Part shown: positions 16,687 to 25,198 of the stretch, piece after piece
How positions within the stretch are numbered: the first letter of the stretch is position 1
Layout of the letters: each line of letters begins with the position of its first letter
DNA from: an uncultured Lachnospiraceae bacterium
GTDB lineage: Bacteria; Bacillota; Clostridia; Lachnospirales; Lachnospiraceae
Length of the DNA: 64,000 nt
Direction of reading: 5' to 3'
Assembly (NCBI GenBank): GCA_910576535.1
Contig: CAJTKK010000002.1
Location: 320,939-384,938 of the forward strand
The notes under the pieces: model-generated
What the model saw: the letters and a program-made list of their open reading frames with translations, nothing else
Told to the model about the DNA's origin: nothing
Databases searched by the model: none
Made by a program: the position numbers and the translations under genes

Positions 16687-17405
16687 TAATTATTTGTCCA
16701 TCCTTTCAAACTGCTGTTAAGGATCGCCGTAAACATTCTTTCTTTTACGCCTGGGTTTTCCCGGTTCAGTGTTTTTAACAAATTTTTAATATATTCCCGC
16801 TTCGTATTGCCATCTGCAGGGCAGGGGCTTTTCACTACCGGGACTTGATTCTTATTTACAAACCCTATGACATCGGCTTCATTCATGTAAAGCAAAGGCC
16901 TTATGACCGTTAAGCCCGTCCGGTCCAGATAAGTCACTGGTAAAAAAGTATGAAATCTGCCTTCAAAAATCAGGGACATTAACATTGTTTCCACTACATC
17001 ATCTTTATGATGTGCATAAGCGACTTTATTGCAGCCAAGCTTTTTTACCGCATCATTTAAAGCGCCTTTTCTCATTTTTGCACATAAAGAGCAGGGATTG
17101 GTTTCCTTTCTGTCTTCAAATATAATTTTGGCAATATCCGTGTGTATCACATGATATTCTACGTGAAGGCTTTGGCAAAGCCTCCTGATTTCCTCCAAAT
17201 TCAGGTTTTGAAAGCCTAAATCTACGGTTACGGCATGGATGCTAAAATGTTTCGGGTAAAAACGCTGCAAGCCATGGAGGGCATATAACAGAGTAAGGCT
17301 ATCTTTTCCGCCGGAAATGCCTACTGCAATGTTATCTTTTTCTTCAATCATATGATAATCGTCAATCGCTTTTCGCACATAACTAAATACCTGCTGTAAT
17401 TTCAT
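16686..17405 (-). CDS. TtcA-like tRNA 2-thiocytidine synthase family protein
   Basis: PP-loop ATPase of the TtcA/TilS superfamily, 239 residues, predicted to activate a tRNA base for thiolation. The PP-loop is SGGKDS (31-36). The CSLC pair in the middle and a later cysteine in KSPCPADG are the Fe-S ligands of TtcA-type enzymes. The stop overlaps the recombinase start by one base. Substrate tRNA and position are inferred from family only. Confidence 0.82.
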   Translation of the reverse strand: MKLQQVFSYVRKAIDDYHMIEEKDNIAVGISGGKDSLTLLYALHGLQRFYPKHFSIHAVTVDLGFQNLNLEEIRRLCQSLHVEYHVIHTDIAKIIFEDRKETNPCSLCAKMRKGALNDAVKKLGCNKVAYAHHKDDVVETMLMSLIFEGRFHTFLPVTYLDRTGLTVIRPLLYMNEADVIGFVNKNQVPVVKSPCPADGNTKREYIKNLLKTLNRENPGVKERMFTAILNSSLKGWTNN

Positions 17406-17509
17406 TCTTCCTCACCATCCGCCCTTTGGCTCTTTTCCTGATTATAAGGTCATTATATCATTCTTATCAAAAAATTTATACCATAATCATACATTTCTAA
17501 ACAGGAATA

Positions 17510-17518
17510 TGATATAAT
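17510..17518 (+). promoter_or_regulatory. Extended -10 element before the AI-2E-family gene
   Basis: TGATATAAT at 17510-17518 matches TGn-TATAAT; no good -35 hexamer is seen. It lies in the 157-bp gap between the divergent ttcA-like and permease genes. Confidence 0.55.
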
Positions 17519-17562
17519 GAACTTTAATTAGAAAATAGAAATTAAAGGATGGGCAGTTATTT

Positions 17563-18984
17563 ATGAAATTCCGTATTGACAAGAAATATATCCACTGGGG
17601 CTTTACCGCGTTTGCTGTTATTGCGGCTAGTATTCTGTTTTATTATTTATTATTCCATAGGGAAAATCTTTCTAATGGGTTTCATGCATTTCTTGCAGTT
17701 GCCATGCCTATTTTGGATGGGCTGATCTTGGCTTATCTGCTTACCCCGATTTTAAATGGGGTTGAAAAAAGATGTTTAATTCCCCTTTGCATGAAATGCA
17801 ATATCGGGGTGAATAAGCGCAGCAGAAAAAAAATCCGTGCATTATCCATCCTTTTAACCGTGCTTATCGTAAGTTTTATTATCTATAGCTTTTTTTCCAT
17901 GGTAATTCCCCAGCTAGTGAAAAGTATCCAGAGCATTATCCTGCAATTCCCGATTTATGTAAATAATCTGACGATCTGGGTGAAAAAACTGCTGGCGGAT
18001 AATCCGGATATTGAAACAGCCGTCGTGGAAGTCATGGATACTTATTCCGTGGAATTAAATAATTTCCTTAATTTGAGTCTTCTTCCTAAAATGAATGAAG
18101 TGATCAAGGATGTATCGTTAAGTTTTCTTAGTTTTTTAATGCGGTTATGGAATCTGATTATCGGTTTTATTATTTCTATTTATATATTGGGAAGCAAAGA
18201 ACTGTTTGCCGGACAGGCAAAGAAAATAGTATATGCGTTGTTTGAAACCAATACTGCCAACGCCATTATTTCCGATGTACGTTTTACCCATAGAACTTTC
18301 AGCGGATTTATGGTTGGGAAGATAATTGATTCTATTATCATTGGTATTATCTGCTTTTTGGGAACAAGCATGATGGGAACGCCTTATGCAATTTTAATTA
18401 GCGTCATCGTAGGCATAACAAATATTATTCCTTTTTTTGGGCCATATCTCGGTGCAATTCCCAGTGCGTTTCTTATACTAATGGTAAATCCTTTGCAATG
18501 CTTATACTTTATCATTTTTATTTTAGTTTTACAGCAATTTGACGGGAATGTGCTTGGCCCCAAAATTTTAGGGGATTCCACCGGTTTATCCGGGTTTTGG
18601 GTTATTTTTTCTATTACTCTATTTGGCGGAATATTCGGAGTTTTAGGTATGATTGTCGGCGTTCCTGTTTTTGCAATTTTTTATGCGGGTGTCAGAGCCT
18701 TTATTAATCAGCTTCTTCTTAGAAAAAAACTTCCCGCCGATACTGGAAATTACTTAAATGTAGGATCGATTGAAAACGGGGAATTTATTCCTTATCATGT
18801 GGAAGAGCAATCGGAATTATCGGCCAGCTCACTGGCTCATGAAGGAAAGCCAAAACAAAAGAGCATGATTCATCATTTTTTCCGGGGCGAAAAAACAGAA
18901 CGGAATGAAAGCAATGCGGACAATAAGACAACTGCCTTCCATGGGGATATAAAAGAACAAAGAGAAAAAGAGGAGACACAGTAA
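17563..18984 (+). CDS. AI-2E family transporter (PerM-like permease)
   Basis: Polytopic membrane protein of the AI-2E exporter/PerM family, 473 residues with about eight hydrophobic segments. The family core is evident in GTPYAILISVIVGITNIIPF followed by GPYLGAIPSA, and in GNVLGPKILGDSTGLSGFWV. The last 100 or so residues form a charged cytoplasmic tail. Transport of AI-2 is not implied; many relatives carry ions or are uncharacterised. One base separates its stop from the dtd start, so the two are probably coupled. Confidence 0.88.
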   Translation: MKFRIDKKYIHWGFTAFAVIAASILFYYLLFHRENLSNGFHAFLAVAMPILDGLILAYLLTPILNGVEKRCLIPLCMKCNIGVNKRSRKKIRALSILLTVLIVSFIIYSFFSMVIPQLVKSIQSIILQFPIYVNNLTIWVKKLLADNPDIETAVVEVMDTYSVELNNFLNLSLLPKMNEVIKDVSLSFLSFLMRLWNLIIGFIISIYILGSKELFAGQAKKIVYALFETNTANAIISDVRFTHRTFSGFMVGKIIDSIIIGIICFLGTSMMGTPYAILISVIVGITNIIPFFGPYLGAIPSAFLILMVNPLQCLYFIIFILVLQQFDGNVLGPKILGDSTGLSGFWVIFSITLFGGIFGVLGMIVGVPVFAIFYAGVRAFINQLLLRKKLPADTGNYLNVGSIENGEFIPYHVEEQSELSASSLAHEGKPKQKSMIHHFFRGEKTERNESNADNKTTAFHGDIKEQREKEETQ

Positions 18985-18985
18985 A

Positions 18986-19435
18986 ATGCGTTTTGTCATA
19001 CAGAGAGTCATGGGTGCGGAAGTAAAAACGGATCAGAAAGTGATTGGAAAAATCGGAAAAGGATTACTGGTATTTGTCGGAATCTGTGAAACAGATACAA
19101 AAGAAATTGCTGATAAAATGCTGAAAAAGCTAATTGGATTACGTATTTTTGAGGATGAGAACGGTAAAACCAATCTTGATTTAAAAACAGTAAATGGCAA
19201 TTTGTTAGTAATTTCACAATTTACATTATATGCTGACTGCAAAAAAGGAAACCGTCCTTCTTTTGTCCGTGCGGGGTCCCCGGAAATGGCAAATACTTTA
19301 TACCGTTATATAATAGAAAAAGGGAAAGAGGCATTGCCCGGAATACAACAAGGGGAGTTTGGGGCTGATATGAAAATATCCCTCATAAATGATGGGCCAT
19401 TTACTGTTTTACTGGATTCGGATGAAATATGCTAA
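18986..19435 (+). CDS. dtd: D-aminoacyl-tRNA deacylase
   Basis: Removes D-amino acids mischarged on tRNA. The 149-residue protein begins MRFVIQRV and has the two family motifs: SQFTLYADCKKGNRPSF and NDGPFTVLLDS. The Gly-Pro pair of the second motif is the chiral filter; the usual GPVT reads GPFT here. It starts one base after the permease stop. Confidence 0.95.
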   Translation: MRFVIQRVMGAEVKTDQKVIGKIGKGLLVFVGICETDTKEIADKMLKKLIGLRIFEDENGKTNLDLKTVNGNLLVISQFTLYADCKKGNRPSFVRAGSPEMANTLYRYIIEKGKEALPGIQQGEFGADMKISLINDGPFTVLLDSDEIC

Positions 19436-19499
19436 CTTCAGGAAAGGAACACTGAGGATAGTTTTAATATGATTTTGATATGAAAAAGAGGAGAATGAA

Positions 19500-19739
19500 A
19501 TGATAATTATTGTTATTATAACAGCAGCCTTTTTGATTTTATATCTTACTTCGTTTATACGCCAGGTAAGGCAGAAAAAAGAAAATGAAATCAATACTGT
19601 GGAAGAATTCCATAATAATTATGGAATAAATCATAATAAAGAAGCTTTCCCTCAAAATAGAAATACAAGAGAAAGCGGTTCTGCTTATAAGTATATCACC
19701 AAATATAACAGTTCTGAGGATTATAGGGAGAAACGCTGA
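19500..19739 (+). CDS. Small single-pass membrane protein, unknown
   Basis: A 79-residue protein with a clear ribosome binding site (AGAGGAG) before ATG 19500. The first 20 residues (IIIVIITAAFLILYLTSFI) form one transmembrane helix. The remainder is polar and rich in Asn, Glu and Lys. I do not recognise the family. It follows dtd by 64 bp and may be read from the same transcript. Confidence 0.6.
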   Translation: MIIIVIITAAFLILYLTSFIRQVRQKKENEINTVEEFHNNYGINHNKEAFPQNRNTRESGSAYKYITKYNSSEDYREKR

Positions 19740-19748
19740 TCCAGGAAT

Positions 19749-19786
19749 AACTATTCGTTAAAGTTGTCTTTTGCGAATAGTTTCTC
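19749..19786 (+). terminator. Possible terminator between convergent genes
   Basis: AACTATTCG (19749-19757) pairs with CGAATAGTT (19774-19782), followed by a weak TTTCTCC tract. The U-run is poor, so efficiency is doubtful. Confidence 0.45.
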
Positions 19787-19819
19787 CTATATAAAACAAT
19801 ACTCTGCTTTTTGTCTTAT

Positions 19820-20905
19820 TCAATCTAAGATCTCCACAATTCCGATATCTTTATATACCGATAAGTCAAGAAAGCTATTTCCGACTTGCACCAAAGGGCG
19901 GGTTAAGTTAAATTTATTGATCAAAACGATCTGGCCAGTTAACCCATTGCTTAAGCGGACATTGTGACGGATAAAATTATTGGTGACATGGGAAATAAAA
20001 GTCATCAGCATATGGGAATCGTATTTTTGATATCCGGTATCCTCTAACCGTTTTAAAAGCCAAAACGGCGACCTGGGTTTGATTCCTTCCTCTGCCATAA
20101 TCATAGTGTCATAAGTGTCCGCGATGGCAATAATACGGGAAATATGATTAATGTTTTCATGTTTGATCTTTAGCGGGAAGCCAGACCCGTCTTGACGTTC
20201 ATGATGTGTTAAAATAGCCTGTTTTACTTTTACATCAATATTTTTTTCCTTAAATAAATTATATCCTAGTATGGCATGTTTGCTGTAGGGGCCGCCTTCT
20301 ATTTCAGCGTGGAAAGTAAAACGTGGCGGAAGTTCTGCAGAACCCGTCAGCTTAAGCAGGCCGATATCATGCAGAAGCCCGGCCGTTCCTACTAATTCCA
20401 CGTCTTGTTTTTCTAAATTAAGCCATTTTGCCAATACTTGTCCCCAAAGGGCGACATTAATCGAATGGGTATATAAGCCTTCTGCGCTTTTTTTCATAGT
20501 AAAAAGCATATTGCATAAATTGACTTCGTTTTCTGAATTTTCAACAAGATTGTTCAGCATCCCTAAAAGAAGCGGGATATCCAAATCTTTTTCATTGGTT
20601 ACAATATTTTTTAAATTTTCAGAAAGCGCGTTTTCTGCAATTTGAAAGTTTTCCTTAAACTCTTCTATCTGCTGCTGCCTGACTTTGGGAACCGATTCGG
20701 GAGAAGGGATATCCTCAGGGCTAGATGCTGTTGCTTGATAATCTACCATAACATAATCAATAAAATGCCTGGTCAAAAGAGAAACTACATCTTTTGTCAC
20801 GGGAGTATTGCTAGGAACAAGAATTGCCCCGGTTCTCGTATAAACATCACTTTTTATGACCATCCCTCTTCTAAGACGGTCCGTATGTATTCTAAAAGAT
20901 GCCAT
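19820..20905 (-). CDS. HD-GYP domain protein, probable cyclic-di-GMP phosphodiesterase
   Basis: The 361-residue protein has an N-terminal domain of about 120 residues (RLRRGMVIKSDVYTRTGAIL) often found before HD-GYP domains. The catalytic HD-GYP domain shows LLHDIGLLKL, HHERQDGSGFP (HHExxDGSGYP) and DTYDTMI. In this family it hydrolyses cyclic di-GMP, though some members act on other cyclic dinucleotides. There is no membrane segment or receiver domain, so the input signal is unknown. It lies behind the second cytidylate-kinase-like gene on the minus strand. Confidence 0.88.
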   Translation of the reverse strand: MASFRIHTDRLRRGMVIKSDVYTRTGAILVPSNTPVTKDVVSLLTRHFIDYVMVDYQATASSPEDIPSPESVPKVRQQQIEEFKENFQIAENALSENLKNIVTNEKDLDIPLLLGMLNNLVENSENEVNLCNMLFTMKKSAEGLYTHSINVALWGQVLAKWLNLEKQDVELVGTAGLLHDIGLLKLTGSAELPPRFTFHAEIEGGPYSKHAILGYNLFKEKNIDVKVKQAILTHHERQDGSGFPLKIKHENINHISRIIAIADTYDTMIMAEEGIKPRSPFWLLKRLEDTGYQKYDSHMLMTFISHVTNNFIRHNVRLSNGLTGQIVLINKFNLTRPLVQVGNSFLDLSVYKDIGIVEILD

Positions 20906-20990
20906 AAGTCATAAGCCTTTCTCCAATTTTTCCGCAAGCAGATATGCTATACAGCCATAAAGCAGACGTTTGAAGTTTGAAATTTCTGCT

Positions 20991-21614
20991 TTACTTTCTG
21001 CTTTCAAAATCTTCCACAAACTGCACAATTAACTTTACAGTTCCCTCGATACCAAGGACACTGCTATTAATGCATAAATCGTAACTGTCGGCTCTTCCCC
21101 ATTTTTTGGAGGAATAATAGTTATAATAACTTTGACGCTGTTTATCTTTTTTGGTAATCATTTCTTTTGCCTTTGTTTCCGTGAGGCTATACCGTTCCAT
21201 AATCCGCTTTATTTTTGTATCATTATTTCCATAAATAAATAAATGGACACAATTTGTATATTCGCTCAGAGCATAATCTGCACACCGTCCTACAATAATA
21301 CAAGGCCCTTCATCGGCTATTTTTTTGATCGTATCAAACTGTGCCAGAAAAACTTTATGGCTGATGGGCATATCAACAAAAGAAGAAGCATTATATCCGA
21401 AGGAATAAGTATCCATCACTAAATTATAAAGAAAGGAGTTGGTTGGACGTTCATCATGATTCTGGATCATCTCTTCGCAAAACCCGCTTTCTTTCGCAGC
21501 TCTTGTCAGCAATTCTTTATCATAGCACTTTACGCCAAAATATTCCGCTACCTTTTCCCCGATTTCCCTGCCTGCAGAGCCAAATTGACGCCCAATTGTA
21601 ATAATCGTATTCAT
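20991..21614 (-). CDS. Cytidylate kinase-like family protein (copy 2)
   Basis: A 207-residue paralogue of the protein at 13356-13979. It shares the same layout: TIGRQFGSAGREIGE at the N-terminus, CYDKELL, the central CIIVGRCADYAL, and a C-terminal YDLCINSSVLG. TAGGAGGAT precedes ATG 21614. Two equal-length divergent copies within 8 kb suggest non-identical roles. The substrate is not established for this family, and it should not be taken as the CMP kinase of nucleotide metabolism. Confidence 0.75.
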   Translation of the reverse strand: MNTIITIGRQFGSAGREIGEKVAEYFGVKCYDKELLTRAAKESGFCEEMIQNHDERPTNSFLYNLVMDTYSFGYNASSFVDMPISHKVFLAQFDTIKKIADEGPCIIVGRCADYALSEYTNCVHLFIYGNNDTKIKRIMERYSLTETKAKEMITKKDKQRQSYYNYYSSKKWGRADSYDLCINSSVLGIEGTVKLIVQFVEDFESRK

Positions 21615-21713
21615 ATATTATCCTCCTAATTCTTTCTAATTCCTATTTTTTATACTACATACATAATATTATATATAAAATTCAAAAGAATTTCAACAAA
21701 TGATACAAAAGCA

Positions 21714-22640
21714 TCACAGGATTTCCAGCAAATGTACAAAATAACCGGGCAGGGGTGCGTCGGTTTCTATATATTTCCCGCTTCTGGGATGGATAAAACC
21801 AAGGGTCTTGGCATGAAGGCACTGCCCTTCCAGCCGGAAGGGTGACTTTCTTCCGCCAGCATACACCTCATCCCCTAATAAAGGATGCCCTATGCTTGCC
21901 ATGTGTACCCGGATCTGATGAGTGCGCCCGGTTTCCAGGCTGCATTCTATATAGGTGTACCCAGAAAAATTCTGCAATGTTTTATAATGAGTGACTGCGT
22001 TCCTGCCGTTTTTTACATTGGCAGCCATTTTCTTTCTGTCAGCGGGATGGCGTCCAATGGGAACATGAATGGTTCCCCCGCTCTCTTTGCAGTTCCCATA
22101 GCAAATCGCCCGGTATCTGCGTACAACGGAATGGTCTTTTAATTGTGCAGCTATGTGGTTATGGGAAAAATCATTTTTACAGATAATGACAGACCCAGTG
22201 GTATCTTTATCAATACGATGTACAATTCCTGGACGCATAATACCGTTAATACCGGATAGATTCCCGCGGCAGTGATACATTATGGCATTCACCAAAGTTC
22301 CGCTCAGATGCCCGGGAGCTGGATGAACTACCATTCCTTTTGGCTTATTGACCACTAGAACATCCTCATCTTCATAAAGGATATCTAACGGAATATTTTC
22401 CGGCAGAATATCTGTTTTTGCTACCGAAGGAAGTTCCATCCTGACTTCATCCCCGCGTTTTAGACGGTAATTTGCCTTTACACCCGCTTGATTTACTGTC
22501 ACATGATTGTCTTTCAATAATTTCTGTATATAAGAACGCGACAAAGAACCGATAAGTCCGTTTAATACCTTATCGATCCTCTCATCTTCCCATTCTTCTG
22601 TTATGAAAAAGAAAAATTCCTTATTCGTTTGGTTATCCAT
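21714..22640 (-). CDS. RluA-family 23S rRNA pseudouridine synthase (RluD-like)
   Basis: Isomerises uridine to pseudouridine in rRNA. The 308-residue protein has an S4 RNA-binding domain (about 19-80: RIDKVLNGLIGSLSRSYIQK) and the catalytic domain with HRIDKDTTG, where Asp144 is the catalytic residue. RluD-type enzymes with an S4 domain usually modify helix 69, but the exact site is inferred. It follows aroB by 5 bp in the sepF region, where an rluD-like gene is commonly found in Firmicutes. Confidence 0.93.
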   Translation of the reverse strand: MDNQTNKEFFFFITEEWEDERIDKVLNGLIGSLSRSYIQKLLKDNHVTVNQAGVKANYRLKRGDEVRMELPSVAKTDILPENIPLDILYEDEDVLVVNKPKGMVVHPAPGHLSGTLVNAIMYHCRGNLSGINGIMRPGIVHRIDKDTTGSVIICKNDFSHNHIAAQLKDHSVVRRYRAICYGNCKESGGTIHVPIGRHPADRKKMAANVKNGRNAVTHYKTLQNFSGYTYIECSLETGRTHQIRVHMASIGHPLLGDEVYAGGRKSPFRLEGQCLHAKTLGFIHPRSGKYIETDAPLPGYFVHLLEIL

Positions 22641-22645
22641 GTCTA

Positions 22646-23755
22646 TTACTCTGCCAAGTCTTCATCACTGAAATAGATTTCTTGAATGGCATTTAAAATA
22701 TCTTCGTCCGTTACTGTCATGTCAAGAACTGATTTCCCTACTTTTTTTAAAAGCACAAATTTTATCTGCCCGGATTCCATTTTTTTATCTGACTTGGTCA
22801 GTTCTAAGATTTCCTCCGGGTTGATATGGTCAATGGAAATCGGCAATTGAAACGGTACAAACATATCCCTGATTTCGTAATATTCGTCCATTGTAAGCAA
22901 TTCATGTTTCCAGGAAATAAAAGCTGCGGCAACACAGCCCAAAGCGATACATTCCCCATGATAAAGCTCAAAGTTCTTTGCTTTTTCCAAAGCATGTCCG
23001 ATGGTATGCCCAAAATTTAAAAGCGCCCGTTCTCCCTTTTCCATAGGGTCTTTTTCTACAATCATTTTCTTTATTTTGCTGCTTCTTATAACCATCTCTT
23101 CTAATATTGCTGGTTCTCTTTCACATATTTCATACATGTTTTCCAGCAGCCATACATAAAAAATAGAATCCCGGATTAATCCATGCTTCATTATTTCTGC
23201 AAAACCTGAGAAATATTGGCGTTCTTCCAATGTCTTTAACGTAGAAACATTCATATAAACTAATTTGGGCATATAAAACGCCCCTACCATATTTTTATAT
23301 CCGTCAAAATCCACTCCTGTTTTCCCGCCGATGCTGCTGTCTGCCTGCGCCAGCAATGTGGTCGGGATCTGGATAAAATCAATGCCTCTTAAATAGGTTG
23401 CTGCAGTATAGCCGGTTAAGTCACCAGTGACCCCTCCCCCTAACGCGATGAGAAGATCCTTTCTGTCAAAACCTTCTTTTATGAGGAATGAATAGGCTTC
23501 TTTTACGGTATCCAATGTCTTGCTTTGTTCGCCGGCCGGAAAAGAAAACACTGCTGTTTTTAAGCATTTGTCCTTTATAAGGTCCAATATTTCCCCGGCA
23601 TATAATTTTTCTACCGTTGAATCCGTAAACAGGCAAATCCTGCGTCCGCTTATCTGCAAAATCTCCAATTCCTTTTCAAGCCCTTGGAAGTCTTGGGCAA
23701 ACACAATGTCATAACAAGGTTTTTTTGCATAGTTTATCGTCAGTCTTTCTGCCAT
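22646..23755 (-). CDS. aroB: 3-dehydroquinate synthase
   Basis: Second enzyme of the shikimate pathway, converting DAHP to 3-dehydroquinate with NAD+ and a divalent metal. From ATG 23755 the protein has 369 residues. The NAD-binding GGGVTGDLTGYTAATYLRG and the IPTTLLAQADSSIGGKTGVD segment are diagnostic; the later GHTIGHALE holds metal ligands. The frame extends to 23839, but AGGAAAGGAA precedes 23755 and the family N-terminus fits. No other shikimate genes are in the window; its neighbours are sepF and an rluD-like gene. Confidence 0.95.
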   Translation of the reverse strand: MAERLTINYAKKPCYDIVFAQDFQGLEKELEILQISGRRICLFTDSTVEKLYAGEILDLIKDKCLKTAVFSFPAGEQSKTLDTVKEAYSFLIKEGFDRKDLLIALGGGVTGDLTGYTAATYLRGIDFIQIPTTLLAQADSSIGGKTGVDFDGYKNMVGAFYMPKLVYMNVSTLKTLEERQYFSGFAEIMKHGLIRDSIFYVWLLENMYEICEREPAILEEMVIRSSKIKKMIVEKDPMEKGERALLNFGHTIGHALEKAKNFELYHGECIALGCVAAAFISWKHELLTMDEYYEIRDMFVPFQLPISIDHINPEEILELTKSDKKMESGQIKFVLLKKVGKSVLDMTVTDEDILNAIQEIYFSDEDLAE

Positions 23756-23824
23756 AAAAGTATTATTTCCTTTCCTGATCTTATTGTTTATTATATAATT
23801 AGTTCTCCCATGTACAGTGAAATG

Positions 23825-23844
23825 CCCCGTCACAAGCAACGGGG
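23825..23844. repeat. GC-rich hairpin between sepF and aroB
   Basis: CCCCGT (23825-23830) and ACGGGG (23839-23844) form a short stem with an 8-nt loop. No U-tract follows on the minus strand, so it is not a clear terminator. It may be an operon-internal RNA structure or a relic of a mobile-element end. Confidence 0.4.
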
Positions 23845-23901
23845 AATTAATCAGAATACTTTCCGTCTATGGGAAGTCTTTATAAATCAGCAATTTCTAA
23901 C

Positions 23902-24402
23902 TTATGATTTATTGATGGGTACATCAAAAGCCCCGGACAGCAATTCCTGAAAATCACCAGAAATATCTACACTGGCCGGTGTAATAATAAATATGTAATG
24001 TGATATTTTTTGGAGATTGCCGCTGATTGCAAAACAGGAACCGGAGGTAAAATCAATAATCCTCTGCGCAATATCCACATCCAGGCCTTCCAGATTAAGC
24101 ACTACGGTTCTGTTTGCCAGCAAAGTCTCAGTAATCTCCCTGGCATCTTCTACTGAAGTCGGCTTAATCACACATACTTCCATTCCTGCGCCGATCATCT
24201 TTCTTGGCTGCCTTGTTAATGGTGTAATTTTGGGTGATGTTTTCCGGGGTTCCTCCGCTACGGGCGGTTCTTCTTTTACTGCAGCGCTGTTTTTCTTTGC
24301 CGGTTTTACTTCTGCCGGTTCATCATAATAGTCATCGTCATAATAATCATCGTCTTCATCGTTTAATTTCATATAATTTAAAAATTTATCCATAACTCCC
24401 AT
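23902..24402 (-). CDS. sepF: Cell division protein SepF
   Basis: FtsZ-bundling membrane anchor of the divisome. The 166-residue protein has an N-terminal amphipathic start (MGVMDKFLNYMKL), an acidic and proline-rich linker (about 15-70), and the globular SepF domain from about 80 (VCVIKPTSVEDAREITETLL, VVLNLEGLD, GSCFAI). yggS lies immediately upstream, the standard Firmicutes pairing. The usual downstream ylmG, ylmH and divIVA are missing here, with aroB and an rluD-like gene following instead. Confidence 0.93.
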   Translation of the reverse strand: MGVMDKFLNYMKLNDEDDDYYDDDYYDEPAEVKPAKKNSAAVKEEPPVAEEPRKTSPKITPLTRQPRKMIGAGMEVCVIKPTSVEDAREITETLLANRTVVLNLEGLDVDIAQRIIDFTSGSCFAISGNLQKISHYIFIITPASVDISGDFQELLSGAFDVPINKS

Positions 24403-24431
24403 GCTTAAAATTATCTCCTTATACCGGCTGG

Positions 24432-25154
24432 TCAGACCGTTTTATAATGTCTTTCACCAAAGATGCCTGTTCCTACACGCACGCAGGAGGCGCCCTCTTC
24501 CACAGCTATTTCATAATCTCCAGTCATACCCATTGATAAAACATTCATATTAACATTATCAATGTTTTTTCTCTTTATGTCAACAGATAATTGACGCAGC
24601 CCCGCAAAATACTGCCTGTTTGTTTCAGGATTTTCTACATAAGGCGCAATTGTCATCAAACCTTCTACTTGAATCGACGGCATAAGAGAAATTTCCCGTA
24701 CCAGCCTTTCGGCATCGTCTTTTGATGTGCCGAACTTGGTTTCTTCCCCGGCAATGTTCACTTCTACAAGAATATGGGAAATGACGTTTTTCTTTACCGC
24801 TTCTTTGCTGATCTCTTCCGCAAGCCGGATGGAATCTACACTATGGATTAAATAAGCTTTATCCACAATATATTTTACTTTATTCCTTTGAAGATGGCCG
24901 ATCATATGCCATTTAATGTCTTTTGGCATACGTTCATATTTGTCAATCAGTTCCTGTACTTTATTTTCCCCGAAATGGCGGCATCCATGGCGGTAAGCCT
25001 CTTCCAGCATGGGTAAAGGCTTTGTTTTGCTGACTGCAATTAGCGTAACCTCCCCCGGGGCTTTTCCTGCCCTTTTGCAGGCTGACCGGATATTGTCTTC
25101 AACTTGTTTTATATTTTCTGCAATGCCGTTGCTATTTTGCATTGTTTCTTCCAT
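24432..25154 (-). CDS. yggS: YggS-family pyridoxal phosphate homeostasis protein
   Basis: PLP-binding single-domain protein (PLPBP) that controls free PLP and amino acid balance without a known catalytic reaction. The 240 residues show the cofactor lysine in LIAVSKTKP (Lys43), HFGENKVQEL, WHMIGHLQRNK, and the phosphate-binding SMGMTGDYEIAV with VRVGTGIFG. AGGAGG lies 5 nt before ATG 25154. It sits next to sepF. Confidence 0.95.
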   Translation of the reverse strand: MEETMQNSNGIAENIKQVEDNIRSACKRAGKAPGEVTLIAVSKTKPLPMLEEAYRHGCRHFGENKVQELIDKYERMPKDIKWHMIGHLQRNKVKYIVDKAYLIHSVDSIRLAEEISKEAVKKNVISHILVEVNIAGEETKFGTSKDDAERLVREISLMPSIQVEGLMTIAPYVENPETNRQYFAGLRQLSVDIKRKNIDNVNMNVLSMGMTGDYEIAVEEGASCVRVGTGIFGERHYKTV

Positions 25155-25198
25155 TTTTCCTCCTTTATGCCTAAGCGGTTAACCTAATATGTATATTT

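Noticed and set aside
17563..18984. Quorum-sensing AI-2 exporter
   Set aside because: The family name alone does not establish AI-2 transport, and no lux or lsr genes are nearby.
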